Assembly: GCA_021464415.1 (NCBI GenBank)
Contig: CM038470.1
Span: 40,356,099-40,420,098, forward strand
Direction: 5' to 3'
Origin: Lonicera japonica
Lineage: Eukaryota; Streptophyta; Magnoliopsida; Dipsacales; Caprifoliaceae
Length of the DNA stretch: 64,000 nucleotides
Positions within the stretch are counted from its first letter, which is position 1. Each line of letters opens with the position of its first letter. A program made the position numbers and the translations under genes. A model generated the notes under the pieces. That model saw nothing but the letters and a program-made list of their open reading frames with translations, was not told the origin of the DNA and searched no databases. Below, in pieces: positions 21,112 to 31,984 of the stretch.

Positions 21112-23126
21112 TCATTTCGGATTATCTTTGAATTGGGGAAAGTAAGTAATTCCTTGATTTTGTTTTCCGAGCCCAAGTCCTGGTATAAATTTCATTTGCT
21201 CCATCCATCTTATAACCTTCGGATTAACCATTTCTTGTGATTGCAGGGTAGAAGTTTCGTCAACGCATAATCCCAATAATGTTTCATCTTTGGTTTCTTC
21301 GACACCTTTCTGGGATTTCCCAGGATCATGTTCGATGGTAGTAGGTGAAGGCTTTGAATAGCCAAATTTCAACACTTCAATGTTTCTTTCATCGATGACA
21401 GGTTTAATCAAAGATATAGGATCTGGCAAGTCTACATCATCCTCAAGGGCATTAATTTGGTGATTGGGGAGAGGATTTCTTGTGACATTTGGGGCTGACG
21501 GATCAGGTATCCTTTTGCTATCAATTAGGTTTTGAATAGCATGTCGCAGAGCCATGTAACTGTCAGTAGTGTGACCAAACCCTTGATGGTACTCACAATG
21601 TTCTTTCATATTCCAGTGGGGCGGTATTTGTTGGGGTAATGGTCTTGGGTACATGGGATATAGTATCCCAGCTTCTTTCAACTGTTCGTATACCTTTCCC
21701 AAAAGTCCCGGCAACTGTGAAAAGTATCTATCTCGTGATCGATTCTGGTTGAATGCTCTGGGATTGTTGTTGTTGTTACGATACCCCGGCGCAGAATAAT
21801 TGTCAACATTCTTCGCAGAGTTTTGATCATAGGGATTGTTGGAATGACCCCTACCAAAAGATCCGTAAGAGGTGACTTGATTGATGGATGAAGTAGAAGT
21901 TTTTTTGTATTGCGATGCGGACTTCTTGGTTTCAGCTTGCTTTGCTAATTCTTCCTCAATCTCATTGCCAACATGAAGCAAAGCCTTGAACCTACCAAAG
22001 AATTGGTGTCCCATTTGAGCCCGAATTTCTGGCTTCAAGTTCTTAACAATCATTCCTAATTGTTCTTCCTCATCGAGACGTTCCACCATTTGTGCCGCTA
22101 ATTCCCTTCATCTTGTAACGAACTCACTAATGCTCTCGCTTTCCTTTTGCTTGGCCATTTCTAGGTGTTTCCTTGTAACCTTGAACTCTTCATTAGTCTT
22201 ATATTGCGATATAAATTCTTGAACGATAGCGGACCATGATCTAACATGGTGCTTTTCGAGATTCAAAAACCAATTATAGGTTGGTCCGTAAGAGTGAGAT
22301 AAAAGGAATTGGCCAATTCAGCCTCACCAATATCGTAAATCCTCATCGATCTGATGTAAGATTTCAAATGAAGTTCCGACAGCGTAGTCCCTGTGAATTT
22401 CGGGATGAAAGGCATTTTGAAGTCTGCCGGGTAACGTGCTTCAGGGTACAAGTCGTATCTTTGCATCTGAGTTAAGTCATTCGAACTTTCGGCTACCTTT
22501 TGAGTAAGTGCCTTCAACTGTTCCTTAAGTTCGGACATGTCCCTATCTCCTCGATAAGTCTCTATTGGTGATGGGCCTTCTCCTTGGATACTCATTGGCC
22601 TTCTTACCGGTTTTTAATAAGGATCCCGATAAGGTTCATGTATTGGTTGCATCTGCGGAGGAGCTTGATCGATTGGGTCTTGTTGTAACCAATTCTTGAC
22701 CGGATCATGTATAGCCTTTGGTTGGTTTGATTGTTCAAACGGAGGTGGTACATCGGTGTGAACTGAGAGTGGTGGTGGTGGTGGAATAATCGGGACTTCT
22801 CTTACCGGTTCTGTCATGCGTCCCTTAGCCAACTCGTCTAGTTTGGCACGAGTATCTTGATTTTCATTTAAGAGCATGGCCATACTTTGACTCAGATTCA
22901 TCAGCACCTGGTATATATCCTTAGGGTTAGGTAACAGAACATTCCCATTTCCACTTGAGCTGGCTAGATTTGGGTCAGTATTTAAAGGCGGAGTGTGATG
23001 TAGCGGTTGACCCCCCATAGTATTATTCTGAGGTATCCCCTGGTTCGGGTAAAAAGGACTGGGCGGCGGATCTACTACATTATTGAATTGGTTGTTCACA
23101 TTCCTGTTCGGTGTGTTCTGATCCAT
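21112..23126 (-). pseudogene. Tat-1 gag
   Basis: Gag probably starts at the Met codon 23126-23124 (MDQNTPNRN). An N-terminal Pro/Asn-rich region runs to a TAA at 22616-22614. The same frame resumes (22613-22263) with the capsid start (KMPFIPKFTGTT), then shifts near 22275. The core capsid helices lie in 22270-22100 (WSAIVQEFISQYK ... ESISEFVTR). The rest (22089-21112) ends with a CX2H-type knuckle (HCEYHQGFGHTTDSY) and a glycine-patch-like GLGLGKQNQG. Gag would build the particle. One stop and at least two shifts inactivate it. Confidence 0.87.
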
Positions 23127-24135
23127 ATTTTTGAAAGCGTCTAGTCTGACAAGTCGCCCGGTACTATCTCTTCTAGCCCACGCAGAGGCCAGGATGGAAT
23201 GAATATCTGATGCGGAAAAAAAGGACAAATCCGATCGTGCACATTCCCAAAAAATAAACACAATATATCATTTAGAAATTGCCAGACCTTATCCAGAAAT
23301 ACATCGATCGGGACGACGCTAAACACATAAAAAGTTTTCTTTAGGTGAGATCGAAAACAGACCAACAGCGACAACTTGAGAGCCCCGTATAGAGGTAGGG
23401 TAGGAACTGAATTCCATGGGTTCCCTGACCGTTTATAATTTTGGGAAAATCATTTCGAAAAGAGTTTTCAGGAAGATCATTTAGAAATACGGGAAGTTCT
23501 CTCCTCATGAGTTGCTTTATTCATGGAATCAGGGCCTTCGCTCACTAGATTCTCACGATTGTCGGTCATTAAAACAATGCAGAAAATCTTTGTGTTATAA
23601 GCTGACTCCCCTATATGCAAGCGTTGTTGAATAGGGTAAGGTTTAAGGCTCCCTCCTATTTGGTAGGTCTTACGATATACCTCAAGAGCGTAGGTACGTG
23701 TAAGGACCTTTTGATATACATCCCGGGTACATAAGTGTTCTCGTCACTCTATATACCTCGGTAAGTACTTGGCCAAGGAGAGTGGTCCCAGGCACTTTTG
23801 GCTAGTGCAGACTCACAAGTCCACGGCCTAGTCACGACTCTGGTCTTGAGGTTGATAGGGTAAATTCACACTCGCGAAAATGCATGATAAGGCGTGAGTG
23901 CGTGCAAAATAACAATCTAGCGGTTCATTATTAATCAATGTTTTAGGGTTTGTTATGGTATTTTACACAATTTTAATTATGAAAAATATTTTCCTCACAT
24001 AATTAGCAAACAAAGGTATCAGGTTATCCACCTAAATTGCTTCTATGTTATCCTAAAACTAAGGCTTGCAACCCTATATCTAATAAATAATATGAATTAA
24101 ATATATGATCTATTATACAAGAGCATAGTTCTCGA
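23127..24135 (-). mobile_element. Tat-1 5' leader
   Basis: About 1 kb between PBS and gag. A minus frame at 23374-23141 overlaps the gag start but has no recognisable motif. The + strand text contains ttgagagccccgtatagaggtaggg near 23377. I see no further element in it. Confidence 0.5.
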
Positions 24136-24155
24136 CATCCCCAGCAGAGTCGCCA
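24136..24155 (-). other. Tat-1 primer binding site
   Basis: The minus strand reads TGGCGACTCTGCTGGGGATG one base after the LTR. It begins TGG as expected for pairing with a tRNA CCA end. From memory it fits a tRNA-Arg primer, which Ogre/Tat elements use; I could not align tRNAs. A related tggcgactc word also appears inside U5 of the B and D LTRs (11705, 30831, and as tggtgactc near 54130). Confidence 0.8.
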
Positions 24156-24156
24156 T

Positions 24157-25199
24157 TATGAGAACCGGACCTCCGACCCGTCCTTCTCGGTTTCTTTGTT
24201 TTGAGTAGAAAACTTGTTTTGTAGAGTCGATAGTTTATTTTACAAGAAAACAAAAAAAAGATCGTACAAAGAACAATTCAAAAACGAATTATCTTTCATA
24301 CGTTTAAAACCAGAGATTGATTAAAACTTATTTTGCTAGGGTTCGGGAACTACGTTACGAATTGGGAAGGTGTTAGGCACCCAATCCGCCCTTTCGGTCT
24401 CTTAATGGATCATATATCTAATTCCTATTTTAGACATCTTGCAAGTAGTTTGAATAGTTTTCAGAATAGTCCTTTCAGATAAATTTAGTTTAAAATAATA
24501 TTTTTGAAATCAGACTCGAGCTTTGCGAGCGCCTACGTATTCATTCATAGAATGAAATTAGAGTCTCGTAGTTCCTTTATTTTGGAAACTGTTTTTGCGT
24601 TTTTGCTTTGTTTTGAAGACGTGTCAAAATGGGTTTTAATTTTCTTGTAAAATTTAAGAAGGATTTATTTCGAAAGCAGTGGACTTCTTTGCAAGATATC
24701 TAATTTTCTATATTAAAACTATATTTAAATGCAGTATTGAAATTCAGGAAGGGTATAGAAAGACGTACCTGATGCGTTTGAAGAAGAAATGAGAACCTTA
24801 CCTTGATTACCTTGCTTGCTTCCTTCTCTCTCTAGAACTTTCTCTCTCTAGACTTTCTCTTTCTAGGATTTTGTCTCTCTAACTCTCTCTCTAGAAATTC
24901 TCTAAAAGAAAAGACTCTCTAACAATTTTGACAGAATTTTACCTTACTAAAAACACTAGTGAGTGTTGATGATCCAAAATGAGAGCCCAAGGGTCCTATT
25001 TATAGCAAAATTTTTGCCAAAAACGCTCCAAAAGAAGCTAGCCGCAGGGGGTGCGGCTAGGGCCTGCGGTTGGGGGGCTGCGGCTGGCTCACAAAAAGCA
25101 CAGTCTTTTATATGCATGATGACTCAGGACTAAATGCAATATGCCCGTTTTATGAGGAAACGAGTATTCACACGAGAGTCGTGGATTGGGGTGTTCACA
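24157..25199 (-). mobile_element. Tat-1 5' LTR (B family)
   Basis: On the minus strand it starts TGTGAACACCCCAATCCACG at 25199 and ends CCGGTTCTCATA at 24157, where CA has become TA. It aligns throughout with 8850-10057. It lacks about 150 bp near 25100, between ctcacaaaaagcacag and tcttttatatgcatg, which removes most of the palindrome region. It is followed by ACTAT, the partner of ACCAT at 8845-8849. Confidence 0.9.
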
Positions 25200-25204
25200 A
25201 CTAT

Positions 25205-26627
25205 AAACTCCCCCTTGTGGTACCAACACATGGTTTATTCAAAATAAACTTATAAACTTGCCCAGCGTAGTTACGGACTAGCTAAATGACTAAAAATCCA
25301 ATAAATAGTGAACTAATAGCCATAGTACAACAACAATATCACAAATACAAGTAACTATTGCCAAATCATACCTTCAAATCCATGTATAACTCCATATATA
25401 TACATATCATAAATTACTATTCATTATCATATTCGTAAATGAAGGTTTCATACAAATCTCTTCGAAATCAACATATAAATTAGGGTTCTTGTATAAAAAT
25501 CATAATGGAATTGTATGAAATGCAAGTCAACCAAATAATCACAAGAAAACACCCCCAAACCCTATGAACATGTAATTTTCGAAGTTATGGGTAAAAAACC
25601 CAAGTTGGTTTGATTTGAAGCTTACAATACACAATACTTTGAAATAAAGCTTAAGTACTAGTGTTCCCACCTCTCAAGAGCTTAAATGCCATAAATGAAG
25701 GCTTGATGATGCTCCCTCGTCAAGATCACGAAACCCTAGCTTCTCTGCTTGAGCTCTAATGGTGGGAGAGATGAAGAGGATGATGAATAGTGCAAATTTG
25801 GCCTCAAATCTTGTATAGAAAAGATGAACCCTCAATGATCCCTCAAAAATCCCTAACTCTCTTTCTCTAGAACCCCCAAATGTGTTGTGTATGTGTGTTG
25901 GTTGAAAATGGTGATGTGTGGGGTTTAAAGAGGTGAAAAATCGAGGTAAACACAGTCAAAACCAACCTTCAGGGTACCATGATCGTTCATGGAATACCCC
26001 TTGATCGATCATGGAGTCCACTGCCGGAATAGGCATTTTGGATCTGGATCACTGTTCGTAATTTTGTCATAACTTTTCGCTCATGACTCCAATTTGGGTG
26101 ATCTTTATGTCCACGGAAAGATAACTCGAAGATCTACAACTTTGTAAGAGGAAGTTTTCCCAAATTGTGAATGGATAATTTCCAGAAATGCTCCGAAGAT
26201 AGTGCTCTGCCGAAATACTACCGAACAATCAGAATTTAGTAACCGGCCTACTTCGCAGGATGTTTTAACCAACAAGGAGTACGAATTGGACTTCGGTCAA
26301 AACATGAAAGTTGTAAAATGGTATGAAACCTAGATGTAGGCACAAATAGCAACCAATTCGAACATGAAACGCAGAAGTTACGGTAGACCAAAGTTGGCTA
26401 GAAACAAAAAAATCGCGTAAGACCGAAACTTACAATTTACAAGCCGGAATTGATTTGGATCACCCGAATCACTAAACGATGTCTCACATGAGTATAAAGA
26501 GGCTACTATGACTAGTGAAAGACAACAGTACACTATAAGGCTCCACAATACATGATTTCACCTTCCACGGTGAAATGGACGAACACGTGAAGATGATTAC
26601 AGTGAATTGAAAGGACGGGGTATTACA
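25205..26627 (-). repeat. A LTR copy 2, right half
   Basis: It resumes the A family exactly where 8849 stopped (actacttacggac block of copy 58004 matches 25270). It ends GACGGGGTATTACA at 26627, followed by TSD ATAAA. Near 25655-25671 is the conserved gtactagtgttcccacc. U3 palindromes lie at 25975-26020. Confidence 0.85.
25975..26020. promoter_or_regulatory. palindrome cluster in A LTR copy 2
   Basis: Contains ccatgatcgttcatgg and ttgatcgatcatgg, near-perfect forms of CCATGATCGATCATGG, at the U3 position used in the other A LTRs. Confidence 0.75.
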
Positions 26628-26784
26628 ATAAAGTATGTTACTAATATAGCAAGGTCTTTATACGCAGACTAGGGTATGTAACCACCATTGCTAAGTCACC
26701 CTGAGGACCGTTAGTGCATGTCCGAAGAAAACCAAATACATATATATATATCCAATAAGGTTTCAATATATTGACCAAATATAT
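26628..26784 (-). repeat. C-family LTR copy 1, second piece
   Basis: It continues the 6291-7285 piece; both match 49610-49760 of the second C copy across the join (ctaacatagca, then caccctgaggaccgttaatg/agtg). It stops at tATAT, where a Copia LTR is inserted. Confidence 0.7.
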
Positions 26785-28073
26785 TGATGGAAACGTAATA
26801 CCAAGATCGTTTAATATTACGTATAGATTGAACAAAAAATTTATATAAAACCCTAATGCGGAATCGAAATTTACCTTCAAGATCTCTCTAGTTTGATCTC
26901 GTCTCAGCACGAATAAGAGTTGTTGCAGATGAATCGAGAACACGGGCTCGATGGAACCTCAAAATCTTCTATCGTATTCCTTTCGTGGTACTATCTTGTA
27001 CCGAGTGTGGGCTGTGGTATCACTAAGATTTTCTTCTTTTCTCTCTATGGCACAAACCCTAAATATGTGAGAATTCTTGGACTTTGAGATGAGCCAAGGT
27101 CGACGTATATATATGGCTACGATAAGGACCCTAAGGAGAAATAAGTGTTTGGGCTTATTATGGAAAACTAGAATCCTAATTCGATTATAAATTAATTCCT
27201 TCTATAAATTATAATTCACACCACTAAAGAATTATAATGCACTCCCGTCCTTGTATTAAAATTATATTTTGAGCTCCTTGTTATTAAATGCTTATTATTC
27301 TCCCCACGCTAAGATTACAAATAACTGTCATTTAAATTAAATTACTGACAATTATATTTAAATAACTTCTTAATCCTTGAGCTTACCACTTAACTTATTT
27401 GACATGTTGGATTAACATAATCCACCAGCAGAATTTGACATGATCAAAACTTTTAAGTTTCTCAAGGGGTTATCATCAATCCCTATATTGGGACATGAAT
27501 TCCGTCAATAATTAATATTCATCGTACATATAGTGTCGATGTCCAATTCACAGAGCATCACTCTTAATGCGTCAAAACAACAAACACTATATATATATAT
27601 ATATGTCTATTAGTTATTTCAAGATTAAGAGCATAAGCAATCATAATAACCATGATATTTTAAATTGTTTTATATAGTCAGTATAAAAACAATTAACCCA
27701 AACTAGTCATGTTTAGTACACACAAAGTGTACTAGCACAATAAATTAAAAATATACCGTTTCCTATAGTCAAGATAAACTACTAAAACTTATGCTACAAT
27801 TCTACCGATAGGTGTCCAATTACATCTATGATCGTGAATCAATAAACTTATATTCCACAAGAACCAATGATATGATCTTCTGTGTATAAGCTACACTCTA
27901 TATACCAAATCATCACTATATGGAATAAAAGACGCACGTGCATAATATTTAAATAAATAATATAATGCAACCATTGCACACAAATATTCTCATTAAAATA
28001 GCAAAACCAAGTTTACATAACATATCAAAACCAATAATAATAACATCATAGCTTTTAGTAATTCACTCTAACA
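26785..28073 (-). mobile_element. solo Copia LTR
   Basis: On the minus strand it starts TGTTAGAGTGAATTAC at 28073 and ends CCATCA at 26785, 1289 bp. Flanks are TATAT (26780-26784) and TATGT (28074-28078), a TSD with one change. No PBS or internal region is attached. It is full length compared with the shorter Copia-1 5' LTR. Confidence 0.87.
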
Positions 28074-28330
28074 TATGTATCTTGGAAAACATATATACCC
28101 TAAAAATATTAACTTGTATATATATATAAAGTCATCACATGGTCATATTAGTGTTATAATTAAGCCAACTCCACCAAGTCCGTTATGTTTGCCATTTTGC
28201 GGCCCAGTCAAGTATTTTATTAACTATATTCACCAATTAGAAAATTCTCATAACGAACCATATGATCGGCACCAAGCCAAGTGAAATTCATAATTCATAA
28301 CAATTAGTTTCGATTTAAACTTTCCTATAT
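28074..28330 (-). repeat. C-family LTR copy 1, third piece
   Basis: It resumes after the Copia LTR, matching about 49970-50240 (gtcatattagtgtt block). The match fades near 28330; what ends it is unclear. Confidence 0.5.
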
Positions 28331-28657
28331 GGTCTTAATTAGGATGGGTAAGATATAAGGAAACACTCAAAATCGTGTTGGCCTCCCCTCTTTAAGAAGG
28401 TATCTACGGTCTCAAAAATATAAAACTTTAACTATGAATGTTTGAATAATCATTGCTCCGCGCAAGGACGAATAAACAACGGATCCTATGGCACATAAGG
28501 TCTTCTATTGATGCTCTGTACAAAGGAGTAAATAAAATTCCTCTAAGCACGATTCCCCATTACTAGGATACTAAAGAATATTGAGCAATATGGCTATAAA
28601 TCCATAACATCAATTCAATCCTTAGATGGCATCTAAAGCCAAATACGAAAGGGTTCT
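28331..28657. other. unassigned sequence left of the D LTR
   Basis: No gene or repeat recognised. It continues at 30930 beyond the D LTR, joined by TSD GTTCT. Confidence 0.3.
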
Positions 28658-28989
28658 TATGAACACCTCATTTTGCGACCCTCGCAAGAATCTTGATCTC
28701 AAAGAAAACAAGAACGCATGCATGTAAAAGCATTCCTAGATGCATACATACCATATACATGTGATACAGGTCAAAGGAGGAAGTCGAAAGGACACCCGGA
28801 CATGAAGTTACGAGAATTACCGGAACCGGTAGCCACCAAAACTCCTAGAAACTTGAGAGAGGAGAGTTATCTATTTATGATCATCCTCAAACTTTGAGAA
28901 TTTTTAGACATTACCATAAGGAGTAGCATACCCGAAAATCAGCTCGATCCGACACACGGATCTCCAAAAATTAAAAAAACTGGGAGTTC

Positions 28990-29840
28990 ATTTCGGGTAA
29001 TCAAAAGGGAACCATCCCGAAGTCAAAATGAGTTTCAATTTGGTCAGTATATAGGGATTTTTGTGGGAAAGAACATATCCAAAATTCATCTTCATCGGAT
29101 ATGGGATCATTAAGAAATTAATTCGTTTATCATGCAATTCTAGTTGAAATGTCCTTCATAGAAATTAGAGTAAATGGAGGCCTTCCCGAACTCTAATCGA
29201 GCCGAAATTTGGCTACAAGCTAGAAAACATTTGGAGGAAAAACATATCCAAAATTCAGTAAAATCCAACATTTAGATGTTTATTTTTCTTACAACAAGTG
29301 AGATTGTTGTACGTAAGTACGTTTCCTGCGCTGGAAAAACTCTTTGTAGCAATCTGAGGAGAACGAGTCTTTCCCGAACTCCGATCGTCTTCAATTTTTT
29401 ATAGGGTCTATAAGACTTCTATTTACAATACATATCCAAAACTCAGAATCATCCAATCGTTATAACTTTACTTGTCATACAAACAAGTGACCTTGTCTAC
29501 AACAAGTACCTTTCCTATGCGGGAACAAACTCTTTGTACCAATCCGCGGAGACCGAGTCCTTCCAGAACTTCGATCGTCTTAAAATTTTTACAGGGTCTA
29601 GAATACTTCTATTTTCAATACATATCCAAAAATCAGCATCATCCAACGGTTAGAACTTGACCGTCGTACAAACCAGTGACCTTGTCTACAACAAGTACCT
29701 TTCCTATGCAGAAACAAACTCTTTGTACCAATCAGAGAAAAAGGAGTCCTTTCCAAACTCCGATCAACTTGAAATTTTTACATGATACATAAAACTTCGA
29801 TTCCCAATAGATATCCAAAAATCAGCATAATCCAATGGTG
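28990..29840 (+). repeat. 190-bp tandem repeat in D-LTR U3
   Basis: The word ccgatcgtctt or its variants starts at 29381, 29570 and 29760, with an older ctctaatcgag form at 29191, a period of about 190 bp. The downstream units are most alike, the upstream ones more diverged. Each recent unit includes the dyad CTTGT-ctac-ACAAG. The array ends about 70 bp before the TATA box. Confidence 0.8.
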
Positions 29841-29910
29841 GTAAGGCTTCACGATAAGCTCAAAGATTTCTGGTTCCAATATCTTTTCTTGCTTTCCAAG
29901 CATTTTTCAA

Positions 29911-29921
29911 CTATAAATAGA
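29911..29921 (+). promoter_or_regulatory. TATA box of D LTR
   Basis: CTATAAATAGA lies between the 190-bp array and a pyrimidine-rich leader (ccccccctccattc). Confidence 0.8.
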
Positions 29922-30929
29922 CCCCCCCTCCATTCATATTTTTCATAAACAATCAAGGGGATTTCATGGTACACACTAAGAGACCCTTATTATCTCCCTC
30001 CAAAGGTGCTCATGTATATTTTCTCTCTTTTCTTTTATTTATTTGTCAGTCTTATAATTCAGACTCTTGTTTATATAATTTCTATCACTTGATAGCTTTT
30101 TAAAACCCTTTTTCAAATTATTTTTCAAAACCAAAGGCGTATAACAAACCCTAATTCAATTCCAAAATAGTATTATTACTTTCTTACTTTTCTAAAAGCC
30201 CAGATTAGCGACATTGTTATACAAAGGAATCGATAATCGCTATATATCCAATCTAACTCATAGATTGCGGTGTGTACGGAATAAATACTTGATTATGAAA
30301 GCACTAGTGCCATCTATACCGGTTTAATCAATAGATTATGGTATACGATCGATTAGATCGCCTCATGTCACATCAAATAACGATCGATCAAATCGCCTCA
30401 TGTCACATCAAATATAAGATTCTACATCGAATCAGTTTCCGAAATGCCTAAAACTTTACAAAATCACTTGTTTTATTGCATCTATTATTACTATCAAACT
30501 CTCTTTTTTAAATTATACACTTATTTCCAAAATCATGTGCGAACAAGGAAATACATCGTTTTCATCCCATCCCCAAAATTCCGGTTTCTAAAAGCAAGCA
30601 CGAAAAGCTGTAAAGTAATAGTACTAGCATGCAAGAATCGAATTATAACACACACATTTCCTACTTAAGAGACCGAAAGGGCGAATTGGGTGCCTAATAC
30701 CTTCCCAATTTGTAACTTAATCCCCGAACCTTCAAATCAACTGGTTTTGCATACATTGCGTATAAGAAGATATCTAGTCCATAAATACATCTCTTCTACA
30801 CAAACCTTTTTTGTTTGTTTAGTAAAAGAAATTGGCGACTCTTATTCTTTTCAAAACCAATTTTCAAAGTAACAAGGAATCGCCGCCCACGAGGACTCTG
30901 GCGTCTAGAACGTGGCTTCTCACAGTTCT

Positions 30930-31984
30930 CAGCATCACGCTTCACACGATGCGATACTCATTTCTCGAGGTCATAGGATGAATTAATGATTTAGAACTTT
31001 AATCGACCTAATACATAATATGGTTTAGAGTAATCTTTCTAATTGAATAGGTTGCGACACACTCATTGCACTACATGGCCAAAAATGAATAAACTCCACG
31101 AGAATTTAGGGACATCAAATCAAATTATCAACACAATGTGAAAGTTGAATTCAAAATATCAAACATGTACTTGGGATTATATTCTACCCTTATATTATGG
31201 AGGAACAACCAACCAAGGATTCAAACAAGAAAATAGTAAGTGCAAAAATAGAGGAGTTATAGTGATTAGCGAATTCACTAGACTCAAATTAGCCAATTGA
31301 AATCAACTCAATGGATTTTGCATAGCCATTCGGTCTATCAAAAACGCAAGATGATCATACTAGCGTATATATCTTCCTCATAGGGACTCGTTAAAACATT
31401 CAAATCACAGGACTTAAGGTAAGATCAAAATCGAAATTCACCAAACCATGTAGAATACTTAAAACAAAATCTAAAATAGGACAGCTTAAACTTACAAATG
31501 AAGGGACGAGGACTACTTCGAGAAATAATGGAAACGTCATGATTCTATAAGGGTCACCAACCCATACTCACAAACATGCAACCACAACGTTGTCATAAGT
31601 CGAATCATATTCAGCCCATCCGAATTGTGAAGGCTTGCACTAGCACTAATTGCTATCAAACACAAACTATGGAATCTTTCCTCGTATAAACCCCATAAAA
31701 CTCAAACTCAATCAAGGAAGCATCATTAGGGAAAATATCTAGTTATTACCTTGTAGTTTAAGTAAATGCTTAGGAGAATACTACTCCATACACCATCTTG
31801 AGTGATAGTAAATAAAAGTTTAGGCTACACATAAGACTCATAAGTAAATCAACCATGAGCGATCAAGAGTTCATAAATATTGTACATATCGAATGACTCA
31901 CCTAATGTAAAGGGGATAGTAAACACATGAATGACACATTCTTAACTTTCTCCACTCTTCTTCATAAATCCCGAACTCAAATGT
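30930..31984. other. unassigned sequence between D and A solo LTRs
   Basis: About 1 kb with no open frame over 60 codons of interest and no match to other parts of the window. It probably belongs to the same host unit as 28331-28657 and 35388-38564, since those pieces join across solo LTRs. Confidence 0.35.

Larger units (their letters stand above)
28658..30924 (+). mobile_element. solo D LTR (Tat-like), TSD GTTCT
   Basis: It starts TATGAACACCTCATTTTGCG (TG changed to TA) and ends GTGGCTTCTCACA. The flanks GTTCT at 28653-28657 and 30925-30929 match perfectly. Both ends and the block gagaccgaaagggcgaattgggtgcctaa near 30669 are shared with the B LTRs, so it belongs to a related Tat-like family, but it is 2267 bp, twice as long. 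The extra length is mostly a 190-bp tandem repeat in U3. CTATAAATAGACC near 29911 is the TATA box. No internal region. Confidence 0.9.
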
